Shown here in pieces: positions 8,646-18,662 of a stretch of DNA of 64,000 nucleotides. Each line of letters begins with the position of its first letter. The stretch's first letter is position 1. The notes below the pieces were generated by a model that saw only the letters and a program-made list of their open reading frames with translations, was not told the origin of the DNA and searched no databases. The DNA comes from Methylocystis sp. MJC1 (GTDB lineage Bacteria > Pseudomonadota > Alphaproteobacteria > Rhizobiales > Beijerinckiaceae): positions 3,255,001 to 3,319,000 of the forward strand of contig NZ_CP107558.1 of the NCBI RefSeq assembly GCF_026427715.1, read 5' to 3'. The position numbers were made by a program, and so were the translations under genes.

Positions 8646-9737
8646 ATGGGCATACATACAAGCGTTGACCCAGAGACCGGTGCTGTGCGCTTCCTATCGC
8701 CAGAAGGCGCCCTATGCCGCCCGATCCCCTCGTCGCTCAGCGACGAATTGCTCGTGACGCTCTATCGGGCGATGACGCGCACCCGGATCTTCGACGGCAA
8801 GGCAGTCGCCTTGCAGCGCACAGGCCAGCTCGGCACCTTTGCTTCCGCTCTCGGCCAGGAAGCCGTTGGCGTCGGCGCCGCCGCCGCAATGCAGGCGCAC
8901 GACGTCCTCGCGCCGTCTTACCGAGACCACGGCGCGCAATTCCTGCGCGGGATGACCATGGCCGAATGCCTGCTCTATTGGGGCGGCGACGAGCGGGGCA
9001 GCGACTTCGCCGGCCCTCGCCTGGACTTCCCAAACTGCGTGCCCGTCGCAACGCAAATTGCGCATGCGGTGGGCGCGTCTTATGCCTTCAGGCTGCAGCG
9101 CGCGGATCGCGTGGTTGTCACCTTCATCGGCGACGGCGGGACCGCCAACGGCGGATTTTACGAGGCTTTGAACATGGCCGGCGTCTGGAGGACGCCAACC
9201 GTGATCATCATCAACAATAATGGCTGGGCGATCTCGACGCCATGCGCGCTCGAATGCGCGGCGCCGACGCTCGCACAAAAAGGCGTCGCTGTGGGCATCG
9301 AGGGTTGGCAGATCGACGGCAATGATGTCGTAGCCGTCTACGACACTGTCCGTCAGGCGGTCGAAAAGGCGCGCGCCGGCCAAGGGCCGACTTTGATCGA
9401 GGCCCTCACTTATCGCCTCGGCGACCACACCACGGCCGACGACGCCACGCGCTACCGCGACCCAGAACTCGTGCGGCGCGAATGGGCGCGCGAGCCGATC
9501 GCTCGGCTACGCGCCTATCTTCTACGGAAGGGCGCCTGGAACCAGGAAAAGGAAGACGCGCTGCAACGCGAAAGCCTGGAAGAGGTTGGGCAGGCGGTCA
9601 ACGCCTATCTCGCCACACACTCCGCCGGCTGCGACGCCATGTTCGACCATCTCTACGCGACGCTTCCCGCGAGTTACGTCTCCCAGCGCGACACGGCGCG
9701 CCGATTCGAGCCAAAGGGCGGAGGCGGGCATGGCTGA
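8646..9737 (+). CDS. bkdA1: Branched-chain 2-oxoacid dehydrogenase E1 alpha subunit
   Basis: A 363-residue thiamine diphosphate enzyme subunit. The ThDP motif is GDGGTANGGFYEALNMAG followed by NNNGWAIS; SYRDHGAQFLRGM and the later phosphorylation-loop-like LGDHTTADDATRYR are typical of 2-oxoisovalerate dehydrogenase E1alpha. With E1beta it decarboxylates 2-oxoisovalerate, 2-oxoisocaproate and 2-oxo-3-methylvalerate. The ATG at 8646 is used because homology begins just after it. Its stop lies within the first codons of the E1beta gene. Pyruvate dehydrogenase E1alpha is the main alternative; the surrounding valine and leucine genes favour branched-chain substrates. Confidence 0.88.
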   Translation: MGIHTSVDPETGAVRFLSPEGALCRPIPSSLSDELLVTLYRAMTRTRIFDGKAVALQRTGQLGTFASALGQEAVGVGAAAAMQAHDVLAPSYRDHGAQFLRGMTMAECLLYWGGDERGSDFAGPRLDFPNCVPVATQIAHAVGASYAFRLQRADRVVVTFIGDGGTANGGFYEALNMAGVWRTPTVIIINNNGWAISTPCALECAAPTLAQKGVAVGIEGWQIDGNDVVAVYDTVRQAVEKARAGQGPTLIEALTYRLGDHTTADDATRYRDPELVRREWAREPIARLRAYLLRKGAWNQEKEDALQRESLEEVGQAVNAYLATHSAGCDAMFDHLYATLPASYVSQRDTARRFEPKGGGGHG

Positions 9738-10710
9738 GCTGAGCCTTGTCGAGGCGGTCAACCACGCGCTCGCTTACGAGATGGCCAATGACGAGAGCGT
9801 GCTGCTGCTCGGCGAGGACATCGGCGTCAACGGCGGCGTGTTTCGCGCCACCAATGGCCTGCAAGCGCGCTTTGGACGCGAGCGAGTGATCGATACGCCG
9901 CTTGCCGAGGGGGCCATCGCGGGCGTCGCGGTCGGCATGGCCGCCATGGGGCTCAAGCCAGTTGCGGAGATCCAGTTCACCGGCTTCATTTATCCAACCA
10001 TCGACCAGATGATCAATCACGCTTCGCGCCTGCGCAATCGCACACGGGGGCGGCTGACCTGTCCGATGGTGCTGCGTTCGCCCTATGGCGCCGGCATTCA
10101 CGCCCCCGAACATCATTCCGAAAGTCCGGAGGCGCTTTTCGCGCACATGCCCGGCTTGCGCGTCGTCGTCCCGTCGTCTCCGGCGCGCGCCTATGGCTTG
10201 CTGCTTGCGGCCATGCGCGATCCCGACCCCGTCGTCTTTCTCGAACCGACGCGGCTCTATCGCTTGTTCAAGCAGGAGGTTGCGGACGAAGGGGAAAGCC
10301 TGCCGCTCGACGCCTGCTTTCTGTCGCGCGAGGGAAAGGACGTTACGCTCGTCGCCTGGGGCGCCATGATGCAAGAGACGCTCGCCGCGGCGGACGCTCT
10401 CGAACAGCAAGGCGTCGACGCGGAGGTTATCGATGTCGCGACCATCAAGCCTCTCGACATGGAAACCATCCTTCGCTCTGTCGAGAAAACCGGTCGCTGC
10501 GTGATCATCCACGAAGCGCCCCGCACGGCCGGATTCGGTGCCGAGATTGCGGCTGAAATTGCCGAGCGCGCGCTATTTTCGCTGCTAGCGCCAGTGAAGC
10601 GCGTCGCCGCCTACGACGTCGTCGTGCCGCTTTCGCGCCTGGAACGCCAATATATCCCGAGCGTCGATCGCATCGTCGACGCCGTGCGCAGCGTCATGGA
10701 GGGGTCATGA
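9730..10710 (+). CDS. bkdA2: Branched-chain 2-oxoacid dehydrogenase E1 beta subunit
   Basis: A 326-residue E1beta/transketolase-C type subunit, standard length. It begins MAELSLVEAVNHALAYEM, then has LGEDIGVNGGVFRAT, the block DTPLAEGAIAGVAVGMA and GAGIHAPEHHSESPEAL, which shape the ThDP site with E1alpha. The ATG at 9730 has an excellent GGAGGCGGG just upstream and overlaps the E1alpha stop by eight bases, so the two subunits are translationally coupled. Its own stop overlaps the E2 start. The complex is cytoplasmic. Confidence 0.9.
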   Translation: MAELSLVEAVNHALAYEMANDESVLLLGEDIGVNGGVFRATNGLQARFGRERVIDTPLAEGAIAGVAVGMAAMGLKPVAEIQFTGFIYPTIDQMINHASRLRNRTRGRLTCPMVLRSPYGAGIHAPEHHSESPEALFAHMPGLRVVVPSSPARAYGLLLAAMRDPDPVVFLEPTRLYRLFKQEVADEGESLPLDACFLSREGKDVTLVAWGAMMQETLAAADALEQQGVDAEVIDVATIKPLDMETILRSVEKTGRCVIIHEAPRTAGFGAEIAAEIAERALFSLLAPVKRVAAYDVVVPLSRLERQYIPSVDRIVDAVRSVMEGS

Positions 10711-11807
10711 GGACATTCCGACTGCCCGATCTGGGCGAAGGCTTGCAGGAGGCCGAGCTCGTCGAATGGCGCGTGAAGCCGGGAGAAGAAGTCTCCGTCG
10801 ACCAGCTGCTCCTGGCGGTCGAAACGGCTAAGGCGGTCGTCGAGATCCCCTCCCCCTGCGCGGGTCGAATCGAAAGAATTTTCGCCAATGCCGGCGACAT
10901 TATCCGCGTCGGCGCGCCTCTCGTCGAATTCGAGGGGCAAGCGGCCGATGACGCCGGCACAGTCGTCGGCGCTGTCGAGAGCGGCGCAAACATATTGCGT
11001 GAAGCGCCTGTGTCCTTCGGACGGTCCGGCAGCTCTGTGCGTGTCATTCCAGCCGCCCGCGCTCTTGCGAGAAAACTCGACGTCGACCTTTCGATGGTCA
11101 CGCCGTCGGGAGCGGATGGGGTCATCACTCCCGACGATGTGCGCCGCGTCGCTAAAATACTGAGCGAGACCGAACCCGCCGAACCTTTGCGAGGGCCGCG
11201 GCGCGCCATGGCGCAGAATATGGCCTTCGCCCAGGCGGAGGTCGCCCCGGCAACCGTCATGGACGACGCCGTCGTCGACGCCTGGGAGCCTGGCGCGGAT
11301 GTCACCATCCGCCTGATCCGCGCGCTTGTGAAAGGTTGCGAAGCCGAGCCGGGACTCAATTGCTGGTTCGAAAGCGCGACGCTCTCCCGCCGGATACTCA
11401 GAAAAATCGATGTTGGAATTGCCGTCGATACGCCCGACGGACTCTTTGTCCCAGTCTTGCGCGACGCCGGCGCCCGAGACCCAAGCAATCTGCGCCAAGG
11501 ACTCGACCGGATGCGCGCAGACATCCATGAAAGGCGCGTTCCACCCGAAGAGTTGCGCGGCGCCACGATCACCCTGTCTAATTTCGGAACCATCGCCGGA
11601 CGCTATGCAGCGCCGGTCGTTTTGCCGCCGACGGTGGCGATACTCGGGGCGGGGCGTATCAGAGCCGAGGTGAAGGCTAAAGATGGCGTCCCCGCCGTAT
11701 CGCGTGTTCTTCCCCTGAGCCTGACATTCGACCATCGAGTCGTCTCCGGCGGCGAAGCCGGACGGTTTCTTTCGGCCGCAATATCGGATCTTACGCTCGC
11801 GACTTAG
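10707..11807 (+). CDS. bkdB: Branched-chain 2-oxoacid dehydrogenase E2 (lipoyl acyltransferase)
   Basis: A 366-residue E2, shorter than the usual 400-plus. Residues 1-75 are a lipoyl domain (LPDLGEGLQEAELVEW; lipoyl Lys42 in VETAKAVVEI). A peripheral subunit-binding domain follows near residues 112-150, then the acyltransferase domain. The C-terminal active-site block reads DHRVVSGGEAGRF: His343 is present but the usual Asp four residues later is Ser347. It moves the acyl group from lipoyl to CoA. The E3 (lipoamide dehydrogenase) gene is not in this window, so that subunit must come from elsewhere. The gene ends the bkd operon; 245 bases without a clear feature follow. Confidence 0.87.
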   Translation: MRTFRLPDLGEGLQEAELVEWRVKPGEEVSVDQLLLAVETAKAVVEIPSPCAGRIERIFANAGDIIRVGAPLVEFEGQAADDAGTVVGAVESGANILREAPVSFGRSGSSVRVIPAARALARKLDVDLSMVTPSGADGVITPDDVRRVAKILSETEPAEPLRGPRRAMAQNMAFAQAEVAPATVMDDAVVDAWEPGADVTIRLIRALVKGCEAEPGLNCWFESATLSRRILRKIDVGIAVDTPDGLFVPVLRDAGARDPSNLRQGLDRMRADIHERRVPPEELRGATITLSNFGTIAGRYAAPVVLPPTVAILGAGRIRAEVKAKDGVPAVSRVLPLSLTFDHRVVSGGEAGRFLSAAISDLTLAT

Positions 11808-12007
11808 GCTCGATGAGCCGATCGCGTTCAGATGCCTGTCTGTTCATCGATCGACTTAAGCCAATCGAAACCGATAAGCACGCCCTTGGCCAGCTACTAT
11901 GCGCAGCGAGCCGCATGTAATAGCTAGATGAGCGACGGAACGGGGACCACATTATTCACCAGTGGAAGCCGAGCAATCCTATCCTTCCCGAATCCTGATC
12001 CGCGTGA

Positions 12008-13033
<1,026 letters not shown>

Positions 13034-13047
13034 GAGAACGTCAGCGC

Positions 13048-13065
13048 CGAGCGCAATGGCGCTCG
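13048..13065 (+). terminator. Hairpin after gmd
   Basis: A perfect 7-base stem (CGAGCGC / GCGCTCG) with an AATG loop starts 15 bases after the gmd stop, between two convergent genes. No run of T follows, so it may be a weak or factor-dependent terminator or an mRNA end stabiliser. Confidence 0.35.
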
Positions 13066-13099
13066 CCAGCTTCCCGCGACCCCGCCAGCGACAGCCTGC

Positions 13100-14179
13100 C
13101 TAAAGACTGGCGGCGGTCGCGATTGCCGACACCGCCTCGTCAACGCCAGTGGCTTCGATCGCCGCCTTCGGTCGGCCTTGAAGAACGTCTTCCAACGCCA
13201 CGCCGAGCCCCTGCGCGTCCTTGAGGCCATTTGGCGCCAAAGCAAAATTGCAATGCTCCGCCGCCCATTCCACAAGGCAGTCGGTCTCCGGCCAATTCTC
13301 TCTCGGCGCCATAACGATGCCGACAGAGGCGCAAGCTGCCTCGACCACCGTGCAATAGCTATCCTTGCAAATGACCGCATCGACCGAAAACAGCAGGTCG
13401 AGCATCGAAAGCCCCGCAGCTTCGGATGTTGACACGTCGTCCCGAAGCGGAGCGATCGCCCGGCGCATCAACCAGCGTAAACCGGACACTCGCGGAAGAT
13501 CGAGCGACTCTGGATTCGGCAGACCTCCAAGCGTTAACAACGCAAGCTTCTCGCCTTCGCCAAGCTTGAGACGCTTTCGCAGCTCTTCTATACGTCGAAC
13601 GCCTTTGCGCGCAATTGGCCCAATGGAGCGTCGTCGGGGAAGATCCGACATGTTCATATGCGGCCGCGGCTGTAAGAATGCCTCGACCTCCGAATAGGCC
13701 CGATGCATCGTTTGCTCGATGTGACGGGCTTCCGGGCGGCACCCAAAGTAGCTTTTGTAGATGTCCATCCAATTCATGCAACAAAGGGCAATGTTCGGCA
13801 CGCCGGCGCGCCGCGCCGCTGCGAGGCTGAGGGGATTAATATTCGACACCACCGCCGAGGGCCGCAAAGCCTGCATGAATTGCTGCTCAGCATTCAGAAC
13901 TTCATCCCACCTGGCATACAACTGCGCATAGGCGGCTGCGCTGGCTTCCAAGTCGACCGACATCGCATCCGGCGCGTCCATGGTTGCTTCCGCAGGCGCG
14001 TCGCCAAGCTGGATATCTGAAGAGATAAACTCCTTGACGATGCTCCTTGGGTGTTTGGTGCGCACAAACATCCGCACGTTCGGGAAACATTGCTGCAGTC
14101 TTTCGATAACCGGAGCCGTTTGCGATAAATGCCCAAAGCCATGGTTGGATATGTCGAATAGAATCGTCTTCACGCTCAT
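13100..14179 (-). CDS. MurG-like (GT-B fold) glycosyltransferase of the polysaccharide locus
   Basis: About 359 residues. The N-terminus ILFDISNHGFGHLSQ with HGFGH is the glycine loop seen in GT28/MurG-like and related GT-B enzymes; the C-terminal half has CKDSYCTVVEAACASVGIVMAPR, where a nucleotide-sugar site is expected. No signal peptide or membrane segment is seen, so it probably acts at the cytoplasmic face on a lipid-linked precursor. It lies 63 bases downstream of fcl on the same strand, so transfer of fucose is a reasonable but unproven guess. I chose ATG at 14179 (MSVKTILFD); GTG/ATG codons further upstream would add about nine residues. Confidence 0.65.
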   Translation of the reverse strand: MSVKTILFDISNHGFGHLSQTAPVIERLQQCFPNVRMFVRTKHPRSIVKEFISSDIQLGDAPAEATMDAPDAMSVDLEASAAAYAQLYARWDEVLNAEQQFMQALRPSAVVSNINPLSLAAARRAGVPNIALCCMNWMDIYKSYFGCRPEARHIEQTMHRAYSEVEAFLQPRPHMNMSDLPRRRSIGPIARKGVRRIEELRKRLKLGEGEKLALLTLGGLPNPESLDLPRVSGLRWLMRRAIAPLRDDVSTSEAAGLSMLDLLFSVDAVICKDSYCTVVEAACASVGIVMAPRENWPETDCLVEWAAEHCNFALAPNGLKDAQGLGVALEDVLQGRPKAAIEATGVDEAVSAIATAASL

Positions 14180-14242
14180 CCGCCAAAGCCCCCGCGCAAC
14201 CCGCAACCCAGCCCCTGCCTTCGACGCGCACGCGCCTGCCTC

Positions 14243-15196
14243 CTACGCTGCAACGGCCCCGCACGCATCTCTTTGGCTAAGCTGTTCCAGATACCATTGG
14301 TAGGTGCTCGCGATCCCCTCTTTGAGCGCCACCTCCGGCCTCCAGCCGAGTTTGGCGATGCGGCTGGAATCCATGAGCTTGCGCGGCGTGCCGTCCGGCT
14401 TGGACGAATCGAAAACGATACTCCCGGTGAAACCGACGGCGCAGGCGATCGTTTCGGCAAGATCGCGAATTGCGATCTCGCTTCCGGCGCCGCAGTTGAT
14501 ATGCTCATAATCATCGTAATGATCCATGCAAAAGACGACGCCCCTCGCCAGATCATCCACGTGCAGAAATTCGCGCATCGGCGAACCTGTACCCCAGACA
14601 ACAACTTCGCGGCGGCAATCGCATTTCGCTTCGTGGAATTTCCGCATGAGCGCCGGCAACACGTGGCTGGTCGTCAGGTCGAAACTATCGTTTGGACCAT
14701 ATAAATTGCAGGGCATCACTGAGATATAACGTCGACCATATTGACGACGATAGGCCTGGCAGAGCTTGATGCCGGCGATCTTGGCGACCGCGTACCATTC
14801 ATTGGTCGGCTCGAGCGGGCCGGAAAGCAGCGCCTCCTCTTTGATCGGCTGCGGCGCGAACTTCGGATATATGCACGAGGACCCCAAGAATACGAGTCGA
14901 TCGACATTCGCGGCATGAGCTGAATGAATGATGTTCGTCTCAATCGCGAGATTGTCGTAAATGAAATCGGCTGGGAACGTATCATTCGCATATATCCCGC
15001 CGACCTTCGCGGCAGCGAAGATAATGGCGTCCGCGCGATTTTGTTTCAACCACAACTCAACCGACCGCTGGTCCCGCAAATCGACGACGGAACGATCGAC
15101 TTTCATCACTTCGTCGCCACGCGCTTCCAAGCACCTGGTAACCGCCGAGCCAACCATCCCTTTATGGCCAGCCACCCATATACGTTGTCTGCCCAT
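14243..15196 (-). CDS. fcl: GDP-L-fucose synthase
   Basis: A 317-residue extended short-chain dehydrogenase. The NADP-binding motif is VAGHKGMVGSAV (residues 8-19); FLGSSCIYPKFAPQPI and the catalytic Tyr135-x3-Lys139 in WYAVAKIAG are signatures of the 3,5-epimerase/4-reductase that makes GDP-L-fucose from the Gmd product. It lies 82 bases after the tyrosine autokinase gene and 63 bases before a glycosyltransferase gene on the same strand, suggesting one operon. Cytoplasmic. Confidence 0.93.
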   Translation of the reverse strand: MGRQRIWVAGHKGMVGSAVTRCLEARGDEVMKVDRSVVDLRDQRSVELWLKQNRADAIIFAAAKVGGIYANDTFPADFIYDNLAIETNIIHSAHAANVDRLVFLGSSCIYPKFAPQPIKEEALLSGPLEPTNEWYAVAKIAGIKLCQAYRRQYGRRYISVMPCNLYGPNDSFDLTTSHVLPALMRKFHEAKCDCRREVVVWGTGSPMREFLHVDDLARGVVFCMDHYDDYEHINCGAGSEIAIRDLAETIACAVGFTGSIVFDSSKPDGTPRKLMDSSRIAKLGWRPEVALKEGIASTYQWYLEQLSQRDACGAVAA

Positions 15197-15278
15197 GTGC
15201 GCGATCCTCCAACACTAACCCACGAAGCACCTCGGCGAACTCATGATCGCCACCGACTCTATGTCGCGCTGCTCTCGC

Positions 15279-17477
15279 CTATTTTGCCTCTGCCGCCTGA
15301 GCGGTCTTCGTCGGCGCTGCGCCAAAATCAAGCGTCCGTTTTTCCTTCCTCTTGGCGGAAGCATATTTCTCGTGCCTTATGAGATAGCCAGCGAGGCGCC
15401 CGTAGCTGCTTTGCGCGTGCTTCTTCAAGTCGACCTGCGTGAGCACAACGGTCGTCTCCTGGCAGCGTATATTTCTTAGAAGTTCGATCGCGTTCTCGGC
15501 GTCATCGAAGCGTGTCCGCTCCCATTTTACAAGGAACAGCACTTCATCTGCGAAACGGGCGAGCAAGCGTGTATCCGCGACGTCGAGCAGCGGGGGCGCA
15601 TCGAAGAACACCCAATCGTATTTTCCTCGCAGCGCCCCCAGAACGGCAGGCAAGCGTGCGCCCGCATTTGGTTCCGAAAGCTCCGCCGAAATCCGGCCAA
15701 ATGGAAGGTAATCCACACCGAGGCTCGGAATCCGATGGATGGAGTTGATTAAGCTTCGACCGGCTTCGCTTGGATTGCCGCCCCGAGAGTCCTCCGCCGA
15801 GCTCGCCTCGCCATTAAGCGGCAATGCCTCGGGCCAGATATCGAAGTCGACGATCAACGCCCGACGCCCATGGATCGCCGAGAGGGCAGCGAGACTGAGG
15901 CAGAGTGTGGTCTTGCCTTCACCCGCGCTACCCGATGTCACCATCACTGTTTTGGGCGGCGCGCCGCGGACATCCGATTGCAAGACATCGGTCAACAATT
16001 GAAGCGATTGTGCGAACGGCGTCGAACGCTCCATAAGCAGCGTGCGGTATGGCCAATCTTTTCTCCTGAGCGGAACGTGCGGCACCACGGCGGCGCAAGG
16101 AACGCCCAGTGACGCCATGACATCTTTTTCACTTCTGATGCGCCGATCGAATTGAGAAACCCAGGCTGCGAACCAATTCCCCGCGAAACCAAAGGCGATC
16201 ATCGCGGGGATGATGAGTAGGAACGGATTTATCGAGCTCGGTCTGTCCGGTATCGGGGCATAGGTAAGAACCCGCGCATCCGGACTGCAATGTTCGATCC
16301 GCTCACGGATGATGCTTACCTGCCGCTCGAGTGCGGGCTGCGATTGCCGAGCCGCAGACGCCTGAGTCAATGCCTCGCGGATGCGCTGGTCCGTGAATTT
16401 ATTGCGTCCGCTCGCGTCATGGACTGCTTCCGCCTGATTCTGTAAGAGATTGCGAGCCAGGCTGTCTGTCTGTACCGCTTGAGATTTTAAGACGCCCAGC
16501 TGGGCCGATATTCGAGTCAGCTCAAGCTCCAGCGTATTTCTCTTGGTCTCCACAGATCCGGTGACAAAAAGATCGGCGACTCGATTGACGAAAGCAGCCG
16601 CTTTAATTGGATCTGGATAAGAGAAGTTTATTGTGATGACATCGGAGTGCCCCTCCTGAGAAACCTTCAGCCGCTTCTCGATGTCCTCTGGCTGCAAAGC
16701 CCCGCCCGTAGGCTTTTTCGTCAATGCGCCAAGCCAGATCTCGAGGCGACGCTTCAGCTCGGCGACATTGAGCTGACCGGCCTGCGGCGACGCATCAAGA
16801 CCGGTGGCGGCTTCGGCAACGGAGCTGGCTTGATTAGGAGGCGAGTCCCATATTCCAGCCATCGCGCGACGTAAAAAGTCGCGTGAAAGCAGTTTGGCCA
16901 TGCTTGTCTCGATTGCCGCCGGCTGTGCGGGCGCATTTGCGGGCTGCGCCCCATTTGCCGCTTCGGCCCCGGTAGCGACGTCCTTTTGCACTTCGATCAG
17001 AAGCTGAGATTTTGCGGAATACACAGGATTGAACAGAAGTCCGCCGCCGCCGACCAGTATCCCTCCGAGAAGCGCACCAGCGACAATAAATGCAGTTCGC
17101 TTTTTGAGTGGCGCCTTCCGAGGAAGGGAAGGTCGGCTCGAGATCTGATCCAGGGGTTGGTGTATCGTCGACGCCCGCTCGAATGGCTCGGAAATCCTTT
17201 GCTGTCGTTGCGCAGAAACTCCGAATGAAAAAATGTCGACCGAAGGAGCTTCCGGCGGCGTTTCGGCGCGCCTCGACCAAAGACGCTTCTTGTAGCGCTT
17301 ATGGCCACTCATCGCCGGAGCGCGACCATTCGAGTGAAGCAAGCTGGCGTGAACACCATTTCGTTGCTTGCCATATTTGGAAACCGCGCCGCCGACATCT
17401 TCCTGCCCATCGGCCGGTCGCGCGGCCCGCGTCTTGCTGATTCCGGAAGGCTTCTGTCTTGAGAATTTCATTAGCAT
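15279..17477 (-). CDS. Polysaccharide co-polymerase with bacterial tyrosine kinase (Wzz/BY-kinase)
   Basis: About 732 residues. A long basic N-terminal cytoplasmic stretch of roughly 125 residues is unusual. It is followed by a membrane segment (near 128-149), a periplasmic Wzz domain with coiled-coil-like helices (about 250-395), a second membrane segment near 416-440, then the BY-kinase domain. Kinase motifs are Walker A SGSAGEGKTT (near 515-524), Walker A' ALIVDFDIW and Walker B WVFFDAPPLLD. The C-terminus has three tyrosines (YGRLAGY, then KYAS) that could be autophosphorylated. Such proteins set chain length and export of EPS at the inner membrane. ATG at 17477 has AGGCAGGG upstream; a GTG at 17525 is an alternative. 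Confidence 0.9.
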   Translation of the reverse strand: MLMKFSRQKPSGISKTRAARPADGQEDVGGAVSKYGKQRNGVHASLLHSNGRAPAMSGHKRYKKRLWSRRAETPPEAPSVDIFSFGVSAQRQQRISEPFERASTIHQPLDQISSRPSLPRKAPLKKRTAFIVAGALLGGILVGGGGLLFNPVYSAKSQLLIEVQKDVATGAEAANGAQPANAPAQPAAIETSMAKLLSRDFLRRAMAGIWDSPPNQASSVAEAATGLDASPQAGQLNVAELKRRLEIWLGALTKKPTGGALQPEDIEKRLKVSQEGHSDVITINFSYPDPIKAAAFVNRVADLFVTGSVETKRNTLELELTRISAQLGVLKSQAVQTDSLARNLLQNQAEAVHDASGRNKFTDQRIREALTQASAARQSQPALERQVSIIRERIEHCSPDARVLTYAPIPDRPSSINPFLLIIPAMIAFGFAGNWFAAWVSQFDRRIRSEKDVMASLGVPCAAVVPHVPLRRKDWPYRTLLMERSTPFAQSLQLLTDVLQSDVRGAPPKTVMVTSGSAGEGKTTLCLSLAALSAIHGRRALIVDFDIWPEALPLNGEASSAEDSRGGNPSEAGRSLINSIHRIPSLGVDYLPFGRISAELSEPNAGARLPAVLGALRGKYDWVFFDAPPLLDVADTRLLARFADEVLFLVKWERTRFDDAENAIELLRNIRCQETTVVLTQVDLKKHAQSSYGRLAGYLIRHEKYASAKRKEKRTLDFGAAPTKTAQAAEAK

Positions 17478-17525
17478 GGACCCTGCCTGAAGAATGAACG
17501 TCACTCGCTTTACCAGCGGTCCCAC

Positions 17526-17813
17526 AACAATGCCTGAGGAAAGCCTACGTTCTTTCTTGGTAAAGACAACATAGACAAAACGGATAATCCCTAATATCCA
17601 GGCAGGCTCACATCCTATGTCGCACGTTTGAATTAGTCATTTCGTCATACGTATTGCTACGGAGCCGTATAATACGGACAATACGACGATTATTTGCTAA
17701 AAAAACATTGAAGACGCGTCTGATTTTAATTAGAGGTAGGAAGTCCGGATGACCTCAAAATAACTCGTCGAGCTATACTTATTCAGCTCGAGTTCTCGCT
17801 TCCCGGAGGCCCC
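17526..17813. promoter_or_regulatory. AT-rich divergent promoter region, autokinase / LuxR regulator
   Basis: This 288-base spacer lies between two divergent genes and is clearly richer in A and T than the genes beside it. It contains the perfect palindrome listed separately at 17665-17677 and a nearby ATACGTAT (17647-17654). The repeated ATACG half-sites suggest one regulator acting on both promoters, possibly the LuxR-type protein encoded next door. Confidence 0.5.
17665..17677. promoter_or_regulatory. Candidate operator palindrome CCGTATAATACGG
   Basis: A perfect 6+1+6 inverted repeat in the divergent promoter region. The half-site ATACG recurs just upstream (in ATACGTAT) and just downstream (in CAATACGACG). 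The spacing to the regulator start (about 137 bases) fits an operator, but the protein that binds it is unknown. Confidence 0.4.
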
Positions 17814-18662
17814 ATGCACAGGCGAAGCTATCCAGACCACAAGACTGTCGTTACAGCAATAGTAGAACGCAACGGCTTGTTTAGAGACGGCCTAGTCGAA
17901 ATCCTCCAAACGAGCAGATTCAACGTCGTTTTGTCGGCGCCGGCAATAGACGCAGACGCAATCACCGTCATCCGGGAAAACAAACCCGATTTGCTGGTCA
18001 TCGACTTGGGTCCGGACCTCCTGGACACGTTGAGCCAGATCAAGCTCTTCAAAAGCTTTTGCACGGACTCTCCTGTCGCGGTGCTCGCTCCAAGCTTGGA
18101 TAGCGATTTGGCGTCGCTATTCCACGAGGGAGCCTCGGCCTTCCTTAGTAGCTCGATGCGGGGCGAAGCGCTCATCAAGGCCCTAGAGCTTGTCATGCTT
18201 GGAGAAACCGTCTTGCCTCAACAGCTGCTCTCCGCCCTGCTCGTCAACTCCAAACGCAGCATCCCAACCGCCTCCCCTAAATTGCAGACTGAACCGTTGG
18301 CGAATGAACTGAAACGCGGGATCGATTCGCTCGCCGTCGCTGGGGATCGCGGGCCACATAACACGGTGATGAAGAACGACGCGACGCCTCAATTCTCTGA
18401 TCAGGAACGACGGATCCTACGGTGCCTCGTCGAAGGCGACTCGAACAAATCCATCGCCCGCAAGATTGGGATCGCCGAGGCCACAGTCAAAGTGCATGTG
18501 AAAGCGATCCTGCGCAAAATCCGTTTGCAGAATCGGACCCAGGCCGCGGTCTGGGCTCTGAGCCAAAGTCAACTTCTGACAAGCGAGAGCGCCAAAGGAA
18601 AGCTTGATCCTTCCGCCGCGCGAGACTCCTCCGTCGCTCTCATTGAAACGCCTCCTCAATAG
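17814..18662 (+). CDS. LuxR/FixJ-type regulator with degenerate receiver domain
   Basis: A 282-residue two-domain regulator. Residues about 11-125 look like a receiver (REC) fold with a possible phosphoacceptor Asp64 in LLVIDLG. The usual acidic pair is replaced by ERN (residues 18-20) and the conserved lysine region reads GASAFLSSSM, without Lys. Residues about 205-265 are a LuxR helix-turn-helix (LVEGDSNKSIARKIG, then EATVKVHVKAIL). A linker of about 60 residues joins them. It sits divergent from the tyrosine autokinase and convergent (7-base overlap) with the glycosylphosphotransferase, so it probably controls this EPS locus. Loss of receiver residues suggests it may work without phosphorylation. 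Confidence 0.8.
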   Translation: MHRRSYPDHKTVVTAIVERNGLFRDGLVEILQTSRFNVVLSAPAIDADAITVIRENKPDLLVIDLGPDLLDTLSQIKLFKSFCTDSPVAVLAPSLDSDLASLFHEGASAFLSSSMRGEALIKALELVMLGETVLPQQLLSALLVNSKRSIPTASPKLQTEPLANELKRGIDSLAVAGDRGPHNTVMKNDATPQFSDQERRILRCLVEGDSNKSIARKIGIAEATVKVHVKAILRKIRLQNRTQAAVWALSQSQLLTSESAKGKLDPSAARDSSVALIETPPQ

